Source of the DNA: Monoraphidium neglectum
Lineage: Eukaryota; Chlorophyta; Chlorophyceae; Sphaeropleales; Selenastraceae
Direction: 5' to 3'
Length of the DNA: 11,649 nucleotides
Assembly (NCBI RefSeq): GCF_000611645.1
Contig: NW_014011777.1
Span: 1-11,649 of the forward strand
The notes below the pieces were generated by a model. It was not told where the DNA came from. It searched no databases and saw only the letters and a list, made by a program, of their open reading frames with translations. Position 1 is the stretch's first letter, and the number at the start of each line of letters is the position of its first letter. This document shows, one piece after another, positions 1-8,494 of this stretch. The translations under genes were made by a program, and so were the position numbers.

Positions 1-130
1 GCACACACACACACATACCCGCCCGCTGTGCCATGCCTGCGCGTTTGGCTGCTGCCCGGCATGTATACAAGCGCAGCGCACCCTCGGCACCCCCCAAGCG
101 CAGCCCCCCCCCCCGCCCAGCCACCCCATC
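1..130 (-). other. Proximal 3' UTR of the malic enzyme gene
   Basis: This lies directly downstream of the predicted TGA on the minus strand. No TGTAA (TTACA on the plus strand) occurs here, so the poly(A) site is probably beyond the left edge. It contains a short (CA)n run at 2-16 and an 11-base C run at 104-114 on the plus strand. No other gene is recognisable. Confidence 0.5.
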
Positions 131-3100
131 TCAAGCGCACCGGGCCGAATCAACAGTGACAGTGCCCAGCTCGTCCCCAAACGCCACCGCGGCCACCGCC
201 GCCGCCACCGCCGCCGTCGTCTCCCGCAGCCGCGCCATGCTCGGTAACACACACTCTGACGCCAGCTCCCCCGGAGTGACCATGCCTGGACGTTTCGGAG
301 TGGGGCGAGAGGGAGTCGTTCCAGTTTCGGACGGGCGCGGGGGGGGGGGGGGATGGGCACTTGCAGTGATTGCCTGAGGCTCAAGGTGGTTGGGCGGGTG
401 AGGGTGAGGATTTGACGGCCTGGGTGCTCAGGGGTTTGCGTTGGCATGATGACGAGGGTTTTGACGACAACAGGAAGGGCGTGCGGCGGCACACGCCAGG
501 CCAGGCAGCCGCGCGCGCTTTTTAAGCAAGCAAACAACGCCACCCCACAAGCTCGCACGCAGCGCGTGCGCACACAACGCAGGCCCCCCCTCGTCCGAGC
601 CCCCCACCCGCACAAAGTTATAACCTACGCACCTGCGATCGCCCCTGCCGCCGCCAGCAGCATGTCGTCGTTCACAGCGGACGCGCCCGTGGCGATGCAG
701 CCGAGGGCCAGCCCGGGGAACACGTGGCTGTTGTTGCACTGCGCGGGCCGCAGCACCCGCGCGCCCGCCCCGGCGCCCCGGCTGCCGCCGGGCTCGACGC
801 CGCCGGCGCTGGTTGCCTGCGAAGCCCAGGGGTTGGGCGGCGCCTCCAGGGGCACTGCGGAGCCGTCACTCGCCACGGCCAGGCCGGGGAAGGCCGTCCC
901 CGACGCGTACACGACGCGCCCGCCGCTCCACTCCCAGGCGTCGCCGAACCGCACCTCGGCCTTCTCCGTCGGGTTGCTCAGCGCGAAGCACAGCGGCCGG
1001 GCGTCGGGGCCGGCCTCTGCGGCGGCAGACTGCACGTGAATGGTGTGCAGATGGGTGTCATGCAGCAGTCGGAAGGTGCAAACCCTAAAACTAGGTGCAA
1101 ATTATCACTGTCATCATCGTCCCCAGCTGCATCAGGCAGTCAGCTGCCCGCTGGCAAGCTGTCACCCATCCGCTGCGCGCAGCCAGTGAGCGTGCGCGGC
1201 CGTGATACTCCAAGAAGGGTGACCGCGGACCCGACCGGCCCAGCTCCAGGCCCCGTGCCTGCCGGGCCCCGGCCCCGGCCCCGGCGGCCACCCACGGCGC
1301 CCTGCGCCAGCTGGCCTCCCTCCACAGCCCCAGGCGAGGCCCCCGTCCCAGCAGGCCTCCAATATGGGCACGCCCCGGCCCCGAGTGGCCAGTGTTTGTC
1401 TCTGCATAAGGCCCCTGCCCCTCACCTGAACAAGCGCCTCAAGCACGCCCCTGTCAAAGGCTCCCCCCACTGTCGCGGCCCCCACCAGCGCCGTCGGCCG
1501 CAGCGCCGCGATGGCGCGCTGCAGCAGCGCCGCCGCGACCTGCGCCTGGGACCGGCCGCCGCGGGCGGCGATGGGGGTGCCTTCGCCGGCGCTGGCTTGG
1601 GCCAGGTCCGGGGGCAGCTGCCCTGTAGGGTCCTGCCAGGCACACGCGCGTATGTGAGACGGAGGGGTGTCCAATGTTGGTTGGATTCCTCAACAAGGAC
1701 AACTTGATAAGGACCAGAGGCGGGAGCGGGGCTCAAACAAAATAAGACAGACAACAGCCCGGGAGCTTTGCAAGCGACGCTCCGCTGCGCAGACCACCGC
1801 GTGGCACACGCAGTGCATGAGCACAAGCCATTGAACAAGGGGAAGCTGGTTTGATGCGCCAGGGCTGGAGGCATGCGCAGCGCAGTGGCCGGCGCCGAGA
1901 GGGGGCGCCCCTCACCTGCGCAAACTCTGCCTTTTCCGGCGTTAACCCCTTGCGTGCGGTGGTGATGAGGCCGCGGCTGTCGATCATCCAGATCGCAGAC
2001 CGCGCCACGGATTCAGGCACGCCGCGCCGCTGCATAAGCCGCACGATCAGCCGCGCAGTGCCCAGGCTCGCCTGCGGGGCGGAGGGCGAGGCAGGCTGGG
2101 CGTGAGGGGCGCCACGCGCTGGGGGGCGGTGTTGTCAGGCGGGGCTGCTGCACCTGGCAGGCTTGCTGACCTCTGCCAGCACGCAAAAGCAGGCGCCTGC
2201 CGGCACTGTCAGGTCCGCAATGCTACTGCTTGCACAAAACCCACCTGCCCCGCTCCAAAGAAGAGGAAGCGCTGCTGCTCAAGCGGCAGCACGCCCTGCA
2301 CCCGCAGCGCCCCCAGCAGCGCCGCCACGGTGACCCCGGCGGTGCACTCAATGTCGTCGTTGAATGTGGGCGTGCCGCTGGCGCGCAGCCGCTGCAGCAT
2401 GGAGAACGCCTGGGTTTGGGGTGAGGGGCCATGGGGCTGCAGATTGAGAGTTTGGGTTACAAGGCAGTCAGCCTTGCAGCTGGGTGGCTGGGTGGGCTCA
2501 TGCCCTCATTGAGTGGGTGACCATGGTTGCATCAGCACTCCTGGCTCAGCCTGGAAAGCGAGAGGTCTCAGGGAACTCGCCTGTGTGGGGGCCAAGTCCT
2601 CCCAATGCAGGATCGTGCTGGGTCCGTAGCGCTTCTGCAGCGCGGTCACGAGTTCCTGGGGTCGGTGCAGTGAAGATGGGGAGGGATGGCAAACAAAGGT
2701 GCAGGGGTGCAGCAGAGGAGGGGAAGCCAAGCAGAAGCCAGCAAGTGCGTGTGCCTGATCAGCCCCTTGCTTCGTGACCACTGCAGCGACTTCCCCAGCC
2801 AAGGCAGCCCACCACTCCCTCACCACCCGCCAAATTGCGCACCAACCAGACCCGTCGCCAACCTGAGTACCAACACTCACCCCATCCATACCCCCCCCCA
2901 CCTCCATAAGTGAGTAGTAGGCGTCACCCCGCAGGCGCCGCTGGGGCAGCCCCACGTACAGGGGGTCGCCCTCCCTCAGCCCCGCGTTCTCTGTGCCAAC
3001 GTCCACCACGATGGGCAGCAGCCAGTCCGGCGGCAGCCCCGCTGCCGCGTACACAATGCACTGCGGAGCGGGCGGGACGAGGGAGCAGCAGGGCATGCGC

Positions 3101-5181
3101 AGCGCCGGCCAGGCGCAAAGACTCGTTTTGAGTGCAGGCAAACAACCCCGGGAGCACAGCTGACGACACGCACGTTGAGAAACGTTGGCGCTCCGCTGCA
3201 GCCCCGGCTCAGTCCGCCTCCCACTTCTGAAATCAGGCCCGGTCGGGGGCGCACGCAGCGCAGCCCCCGCCTGAGTCACCTTGCCGATTGGGATGCCTGC
3301 GCCGTGGCAGCCCAGGTCACCCAGGCCCAGGATGCGCTCACCTGGGGTCCGGGATGGGGGTTCAGGGTTGAGGGCGCAAATAATTAGCACACGTGTATGA
3401 TGAAACGGGGCCTATCCGGAGGCGCTCTGGCCCGGGGTCCCTGACAGCGCGCACCGCCGCTTTCTCATGGCGGACTTTTGAAGATGTCAGGGGCGCTGGC
3501 AAACCGACGGCAAGGCAGCTGGGCACCGTGAGCCTCATGCATCCTGCGCTATCACCGCCTTGAACGCACCTCCACTCGAGATCCCCGCCCGCAAAATTCA
3601 TTGTGATGCCCGTCTTTTCTCTTGCCTGGTCCTCTGTCACCCCTCCCCCCGCCCCCTGGCCCCCCTCATCACCGTCGGTAACGACCGCGAGCCGCACGCC
3701 CTGCTGGGGCCAGTTGGCCACAGCCTCCGCCACGCTGCCCGCCATGGCAGCACTGACATACAGGCAGCTCGGACGAGGGATGAGCGACCCAAAACGCAGA
3801 CAAGCCTCCCCTGTGCACAACGAGTCGCGCGTGGGCAGCCGGCGAGCTTCAAACGCGTGCACAATCAAGTTGCAGCACGCCTGAAGCGGCGGCTGCCATC
3901 TCCTTGCATGTACGGCGTGCACATGCTCGCACTCAGATGCCCGCAAAACCCCTTCATATGCAATCTCATGCAATCCCTTCCTCGTCGACCTGCCTCCATA
4001 CACATGCATTCATCCCAACCTCCCCACCGCCTCTCCCTTGCCCCCTCCCAGTCGCACCCTCAGAGGGTACATGCACACACCCAGCCACCCATTGACAGCC
4101 ACATACCCACCCCCCACCCCCAGCCCTCACCGATCGTGGGCGTGTACACCACCCTCAGCAGCGCCTCCAGGTCAGGCCCCTGCAGCAGAGCATAGAACAC
4201 GTCGCGGCTGCTCTCCTTGAGGGCCATCAGCAGCCGGTGGCGCTCAAAGTCGGAGGAGCACTGAGCCAGCGCAGCGCGCGCACGTGCCGCTTCCGCCTCC
4301 AGCGGCACCTGGCCGCGCGGGGATGTGGGTTTGGGTGGCGGGTGGGGACTGAACCATCTGTGAAACCGCCAGAGGAGGCTAGTCCAAGGATTACGGGTTG
4401 GGTGGTGCGCGGGGTCGTGCCGACATTGGGCGGTAGCTGCGCATCAGGGCTTGTTGTTTGCCGTGGCACACAGCAGCAGCAGGATGTCAGATTGGCGCTA
4501 GGCGTTGACGTGCGCGGCAGCATCGCGCGCAGCACAGCCATGGAAATGTTGAGAGGCCTTGGCCCCTTCTTCCGCCCTCACCTGCCGGGGCGGCAGGAGC
4601 CCGGTCAGCCCATACTGCTGCCGCGCTGCCGCCGTCGTGGCGCAGCCACGGTTGATCGCCGGGTCACGCGCCGCCGCCGCGCCCCTGGGACCGCACGCTG
4701 CTGACGGCACCGCAGGCTGCGGGGGGTCGGGCTTGGGGGGCAACGGGGCCGCCTGGGCGGGGCCAGGGGGCGGCTGCAGTGACGCGAGGCCGGCGGAAAG
4801 TGTGCCTGCGTGGGCGGCGGCAGCAAGTGGGTGACTCAGCTCGCCATTTCCCCACCCCGCAGCGCAAGCAAAAACGCACATTGGCGCGACAACAGGTGTC
4901 TGGGTGTCATGCATGCTTGCAGGCGGCGCCTGAGCAAAAGGAGGTGCTTGGATCTCAACGGCGCGTGTGCGCCATCAGGGGGCACGCACACACCCGGAGC
5001 AACAGCACATGCAGGCGCGGAGAAACATGTGGGCCTTGCGCCCATAGAGCTCTACCACCAGCGGGTTACCCGTTAGAAAACCGCGTCGTCGAGCGCTTTT
5101 TGGTGCCTCGGAGGCGCCATCATCCCCCCGAGCTTGGGCCACGACCCGGGAGGTCCGAACGGGGGACCGCAGCAGCAGCAT
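131..5181 (-). CDS. Malic enzyme (oxidative malate decarboxylase), 12 exons, complete
   Basis: Converts malate to pyruvate and CO2 while reducing NAD(P)+. Exons in transcript order: 5181-5070, 4805-4582, 4308-4131, 3810-3673, 3341-3280, 3060-2902, 2655-2581, 2409-2245, 2071-1916, 1632-1426, 1029-633, 285-131. All phases agree and the join gives 675 residues plus TGA (131-133). Motifs in order: RDPAINRG (84-91) and GLLPP near 108; VVYTPTIGEAC with catalytic Tyr167; TDGERILGLGDLG with Arg220; GIPIGK ending in catalytic Lys238; DVGTEN and DPLYVGL; WED (Glu310, Asp311) and FNDD (Asp335), which bind the divalent metal; FGAGQASLG dinucleotide fold at 367-375; IDSRGLI; ALRPTALVG; ALSNPT with Asn511; CNNSHVFPG with Asn591/592. 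The family is usually 550-650 residues, so the N-terminus (about 80 residues before RDPAINRG, Arg-rich and acid-free at the start) may be a transit peptide. Exons from 4308 downward are very secure; the first exon is less so. NAD versus NADP preference cannot be read with confidence. Oddities: FNDDIECTAG instead of FNDDIQGTA, an extra Gly/Ala/Pro-rich loop near 540-585, and a GC donor in the 2410-2580 intron. Confidence 0.93.
339..352. repeat. 14-base G homopolymer in the last malic enzyme intron
   Basis: Fourteen consecutive G on the plus strand, so C14 on the coding strand, about 55 bases before the acceptor at 286. It may act as part of the pyrimidine-rich stretch. Its length is prone to sequencing error. 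Confidence 0.8.
1264..1284. repeat. Short GGGGCC-type repeat in a malic enzyme intron
   Basis: The plus strand carries GGCCCC units repeated three times with a partial fourth; the coding strand therefore has spaced runs of four G. It sits inside the 1030-1425 intron. Runs of this kind can form G-quadruplexes, but four full runs are not quite present. Confidence 0.5.
2410..2580 (-). other. GC-AG intron in the malic enzyme gene
   Basis: On the coding strand the upstream exon ends ...CCCACACAG and is followed by GCGAGT; the next exon follows AACCCAG at 2410. Joining at these points gives WEDLAPTQ-AFSMLQRLR, which matches the family pattern FEDFANHN-AFRLL exactly in register. No GT donor nearby restores this alignment. 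CAG|GCGAGT resembles the known GC donor consensus AG|GCAAGT. All other malic enzyme introns I placed begin with GT. Confidence 0.8.
5070..5181 (-). other. Predicted first coding exon of the malic enzyme gene (possible targeting peptide)
   Basis: The reading frame opens with ATG at 5181-5179 and encodes a start of MLLLRSPVRTSRVVAQA, rich in Arg, Ser and hydrophobic residues with no acidic residue in the first 18. That composition is typical of mitochondrial or plastid transit peptides. A donor G|GTAACC ends the exon in phase 1. This matches the phase-1 acceptor CACGCAG|GC at 4806, giving a 264-base intron like the others in this gene. Alternatives exist: the same frame stays open to a TGT|GTGCGT donor nearer 4983, which would join in phase 0 to a TTTTGCTCAG acceptor near 4930, or translation could begin at ATG 4914. 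Conserved malic enzyme sequence only starts in the next exon, so this start rests on phase and composition alone. Confidence 0.5.
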
Positions 5182-5756
5182 CTAAGCTATCTACAATCCT
5201 GAAGGTATTCAGAACGAATCTCTATCCATAGCGACATGATGCCGTCAGATATCTGCGGTGTAACCGGTGCGTGACAGCTGGTGACGCATTGTGCGTCGTG
5301 CTCTGCTGCCGCACTGCAACAGCACCTCCTTACTGAGGGCATGCAAAGGGCGAACGAATGCTCACATGAGGCTTGCCCAATCGCTTGTTGATGACAGGAT
5401 ATGGGCGATCAAACCTGAACCCACATTGCCCTTCCATGTAGGGCTGCTGCACCCCGCAAGTGCAAGGGCAGGCGGCTTGGCGGATGCACCAACTATGAGC
5501 ACAGGCTGAGGCGTTGCTAGTGCCAACACAAGAGGTTAGGAAGACGTAAAGCCTTCGATCAAACCACATGAGTTATTTCATACAGGACCCGTGCTGTGGC
5601 CAACCAATGTACGGAGGTAGATGCATGTTCTCGCCAAGGGCATCGGGCCCCCAGCCAAGTACAGGAGAGAGCACCAATTTCAGTTCAAAGTCCCAGCCCA
5701 GCGCCTACTGCTGCCGCTGCTGCCGCTGCTGCTGTCGGAGCTGCTGTCAGCGTTCC

Positions 5757-5866
5757 TGTTGGCACTGCTGTTGGCGCTGCTGTTGGCACTGCTGTTTGCC
5801 TTGCGTTTGGCACTGCTGTTTGCGTTGCGTTTGGTGGTGGTGCTGCTGCTGCTGCTGCTGCTGCTG
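5757..5866. repeat. 12-base minisatellite passing into a (CTG)n microsatellite
   Basis: From 5757 the plus strand is built of 12-base units related to TGTTGGCACTGC: an exact copy at 5757, TGTTGGCGCTGC at 5769, the exact unit again at 5781, then TGTTTGCCTTGC, GTTTGGCACTGC, TGTTTGCGTTGC and GTTTGGTGGTGG. From 5841 to 5866 it becomes pure TGC/CTG repeats (8-9 copies). Upstream (about 5705-5756) is imperfect CTG/CCG repeat. The unit looks as if it grew out of CTG repeats by mutation and re-duplication. The plus strand is open in all three frames (poly-Leu, poly-Ala/Val, poly-Cys), as expected of a 3-periodic repeat, so this is not evidence of a protein. Confidence 0.85.
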
Positions 5867-6884
5867 ATCAGGCGCCTAAAACTAGCCGCAGCGCATACGA
5901 GGTTCTGTTTTGTGGCACGATTTCACGCTGATGGCAATGGACCAGCACTTGCACTAGGTAGAAATAATAAAGAATGTTGGACAGGGTGCGTTGTTTGCTG
6001 GATCTTGATGCAATAAGCCAACCCATGCTGTGCCTTTCCTTCATCACCAGAATTCACCTGCTGGGTCGTGCGCTTGGTTTTAATGATGATGCAGTCATGC
6101 ACAAAGCATGTCGTTAATTTTCTCTAGGCCGCACCAACAGCTGGTTGGCAATGACAAGTGTTTGGTTGAAAAAGCGGAGCACGCGCCTCGCATGTCACGC
6201 AACCAACACAGACAGTGTTGATGAATTGGAGGGCACTGCACGGCCACTGGTGCCTTGACCTGCTGCCTTGCCACAGATAGTGGCACACAGTCCGTTCACA
6301 GGGTTACCAAAATTTGGATCATTATTGTTGGATATATGCACACACCTGTGCGCATATCTAGCAACCTGTGCACTCGCGTAGCTTCCCGTCACTGGACACC
6401 ATCGCTGTGTGCACTGCTGAGCTACCTGCTTGGCCCTTTGAGGGCAACACCCTCTTCTGATTGTATTGGGATCTATAACCAAGGTGCTTCCTCATCATAG
6501 TTGGCAGCCCCCCACTGCGTTGACGAACCAGTGGTAGCCCGTGTGCTTGCTCAGCCACAGGTCACAATTCAACTATTATATGTATGTATTGTCGTGATGA
6601 ATCCACGGTAGCAACACACAATGATGGTCAAAGCTTCTGCTTGAACCAAACATCGGCATGACGTTGTGTTCTGCTTGATCAACATCAATTGGGCGACTGG
6701 GGTCCCGCGCGTGCCAAGGCAATGGTAGTGCAGTAGGCGGCTGTCACGCTTGTGGTTGTTCAATCTGCCAAGACAGTGGCAAGTGTCACAGTCGCGCACG
6801 AGGGAAACGGGGCATTTTGCATCAAAAATTCCGCCTCAAGCAAGCGGTTGATAAGAGCGATTCGTGCTTGTTACGAGCATCGCC

Positions 6885-6965
6885 ACTGAGGGGTGGCGGC
6901 GGTGGCAGGGGTCACGGTGAGGGCGGCAGTTGTGGCGGCGGCGCCAATGGTGAGGGTGTTGGACG
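6885..6965. repeat. GGC/GGT-rich low-complexity patch
   Basis: The plus strand here is dominated by GGTGGCGGC-like triplets. One plus frame reads as Gly-rich (GGGGGRGHGEGGSCGGG), another as Ala/Val-rich. The surrounding open frame is about 100 codons with no recognisable domain on either side. It could be part of an exon of an unrecognised gene or simple triplet repeat DNA. Confidence 0.5.
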
Positions 6966-8125
6966 TGCGAAGTGTACTAGAGGGGCCCCCGGCGACGGGC
7001 CAACATCACAGCTCAAAGCAGGGTCAGGGAGGCGAAGACAGCCAGCATCGCAGGCTACGGCTCAGCACCAGCCAGAGCAGACGCCGCACTGCACCAGCTG
7101 GAGGCCGGGGTATTAGCGGCACAACGGCCGATGGAAATGACTGCATTACCTTCCCCGACAGCGATCACTAATGGTGGCGTAGAGCTGCACAGCTAGGTTG
7201 ACGACCCCCGCACGGCCGCAACCAACAATCTCGATCTGGGCCACCGCAACATCGAACCCAATCCCCCGATGACCATTTAATTATAGGCTCATAAGCTTAG
7301 GCTACGGCATAGGCAAGCATCAAGGGGGCAGCAGCGCGTTTCTTGCCTGCAGACTGCTGTGCAGCACATGAGACCTGGCCAGACCGGCCGGATGATACCT
7401 AGGGCTTGTGTGACATCGGAAACACCTGCGACACACCTCGACAGCGGGCTGAGCCAGGTGAAGTACCCGGAGTCACCAGCACCAGCAATCCATCTCACGC
7501 TGTGGGGCACGAGAATGTCAGCAAAGACTACCTATACCATCCTGATTTGTTGTTGAGCATAATACACCCGCGAGTCACCACAAATACAACTGGTATGGCA
7601 CGGAGTGTCGGGGCGGAAGCTGGTAAGAAGGTCACAGACCAACAGGGTGAACATAGGGCTCCGCCCCGGGGGGGGCTCCGCAAAAACTGGCTGACCGCGG
7701 ATCCACTTCAAATGAATCCGGGGGGGAGGGGGAGGGTTATTAATCAGGCGATTGTGTCCTGTTGACAAACCTGCAGTGACACTGCTCACTTGCGCGAACG
7801 CAGCCACCAAAGCTTCAGGGACATGTGAGCTCCTTCATGGTCTTGCGTACAAAGTCATAGTTACAGCGCTGTGAAACAGTTACGAAGCGAGGTCGGGACC
7901 TTCATCAAGCGCATCAGGCGCACCCGAGGCCACTCCTCACTGCCACTCCCCACCCGAGCACAGCAGAGTTGGAGTGACGCCCAGTTTGACAATGGCGATG
8001 CGCAAGCGGCCATCACTGCGCTTCTGAGACCCGAGTTGTCAAGAGAAGAAATCCGTGATTGTCACGCACGGACGAATCGAGCACGCGGCAATGATGAAAT
8101 GATCTCCCAAAGATATTTCTGAATA

Positions 8126-8142
8126 ATTGTTGATCCAACAAT
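8126..8142. repeat. Perfect short inverted repeat
   Basis: ATTGTTG and CAACAAT form a perfect 7-base inverted repeat around a 3-base centre (ATC). It lies in AT-rich sequence some 60 bases before the first candidate GST exon. It could be a dimeric protein-binding site or chance. Confidence 0.4.
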
Positions 8143-8186
8143 AATACGTCGACATTTGACGAATCATGTGATCATCTTGAACACAG

Positions 8187-8333
8187 ACTGTGGCGCTTAC
8201 ACGCTATCGCTTTGCGCGAGCGCCGCTCCAGCATCACCGCTCTTCGTACATACTGTCTTGTGCGCCCAGTCGCCTGGGGCAACTAGATCAAGGTAGCTGG
8301 CCTCATCGGGGGTGCATAGCAGAGCACCCCCGA
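8187..8333 (+). other. Candidate upstream coding exon of the glutathione S-transferase gene
   Basis: This stretch is open in one plus frame, is preceded by a possible acceptor (TTGAACACAG) and is followed by GTGAGC, a canonical donor. It ends in phase 0, as the next GST exon at 8495 requires. The join reads GCIAEHPR-VKVALRAKG, comparable with the Cys-type GST pattern C-P-x-x-H-R-V-R-I-A-L, with Cys as a possible catalytic residue. Against it: the frame contains no ATG, so yet another exon would be needed upstream, and its first two thirds are not obviously GST-like. An alternative frame of the same DNA reads YTLSLCASAAPASPLF before a weaker GTACAT donor, also phase 0. Confidence 0.25.
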
Positions 8334-8494
8334 GTGAGCGCCCAGGCAGAATCCAGGCAGCGGCGCAACCTGGATTGTTGTTTTTCTTGCGGATGTCTCC
8401 AACCCCGGGGCTCTGGCCGCTTGCAGCAGAGTGCAGCCGAGAGCGACCAAGTGCACCCTGGCGCTCACGGGTGCCACCGTGATGCGGCACACAG

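Larger units (their letters stand above)
5182..8186. other. Gene-poor spacer between divergent genes; presumed promoters
   Basis: About 3 kb with no ORF resembling a known family and no exon chain I could support. Base composition is clearly less GC-rich than the flanks, with AT-rich stretches around 5940-6130, 6290-6360, 6560-6610 and 8090-8170. Open frames here are short, often lack ATG, and overlap one another on both strands. The flanking genes point away from each other (malic enzyme leftward, GST rightward), so their promoters should lie near the two ends. I see no clear TATA box or defined operator. The repeats inside are listed separately. A non-coding RNA or a weakly conserved gene with short exons cannot be excluded. 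Confidence 0.6.

Noticed and set aside
446..1707. Plus-strand ORFs of about 200-330 codons over the malic enzyme 3' half
   Set aside because: They are antisense shadows of GC-rich exons and introns; the minus strand carries the conserved malic enzyme motifs.
5568..6016. Long overlapping plus-strand ORFs rich in Leu, Ala or Cys
   Set aside because: All three frames are open only because of the triplet repeat. None has a recognisable domain, and one of the starts is GTG rather than ATG.
7406..7765. Plus-strand ORF of about 120 codons in the spacer
   Set aside because: No recognisable motif, unremarkable composition and no supporting splice structure; left as unassigned.
8480..8482. TGA as a selenocysteine codon near the GST catalytic position
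   Set aside because: Green algae do make selenoproteins, but the residue aligns one position off, the upstream frame lacks a strand 1, and I could not show a SECIS element in the 3' UTR. An intron is the simpler explanation.
8471..8494. A 24-base GT...AG segment containing the TGA, whose removal would join PSAPWRSR to VKVALRAKG in frame
   Set aside because: The joined sequence looks GST-like, but 24 bases is far too short for a normal spliceosomal intron, and the preceding residues lack a clear strand 1.
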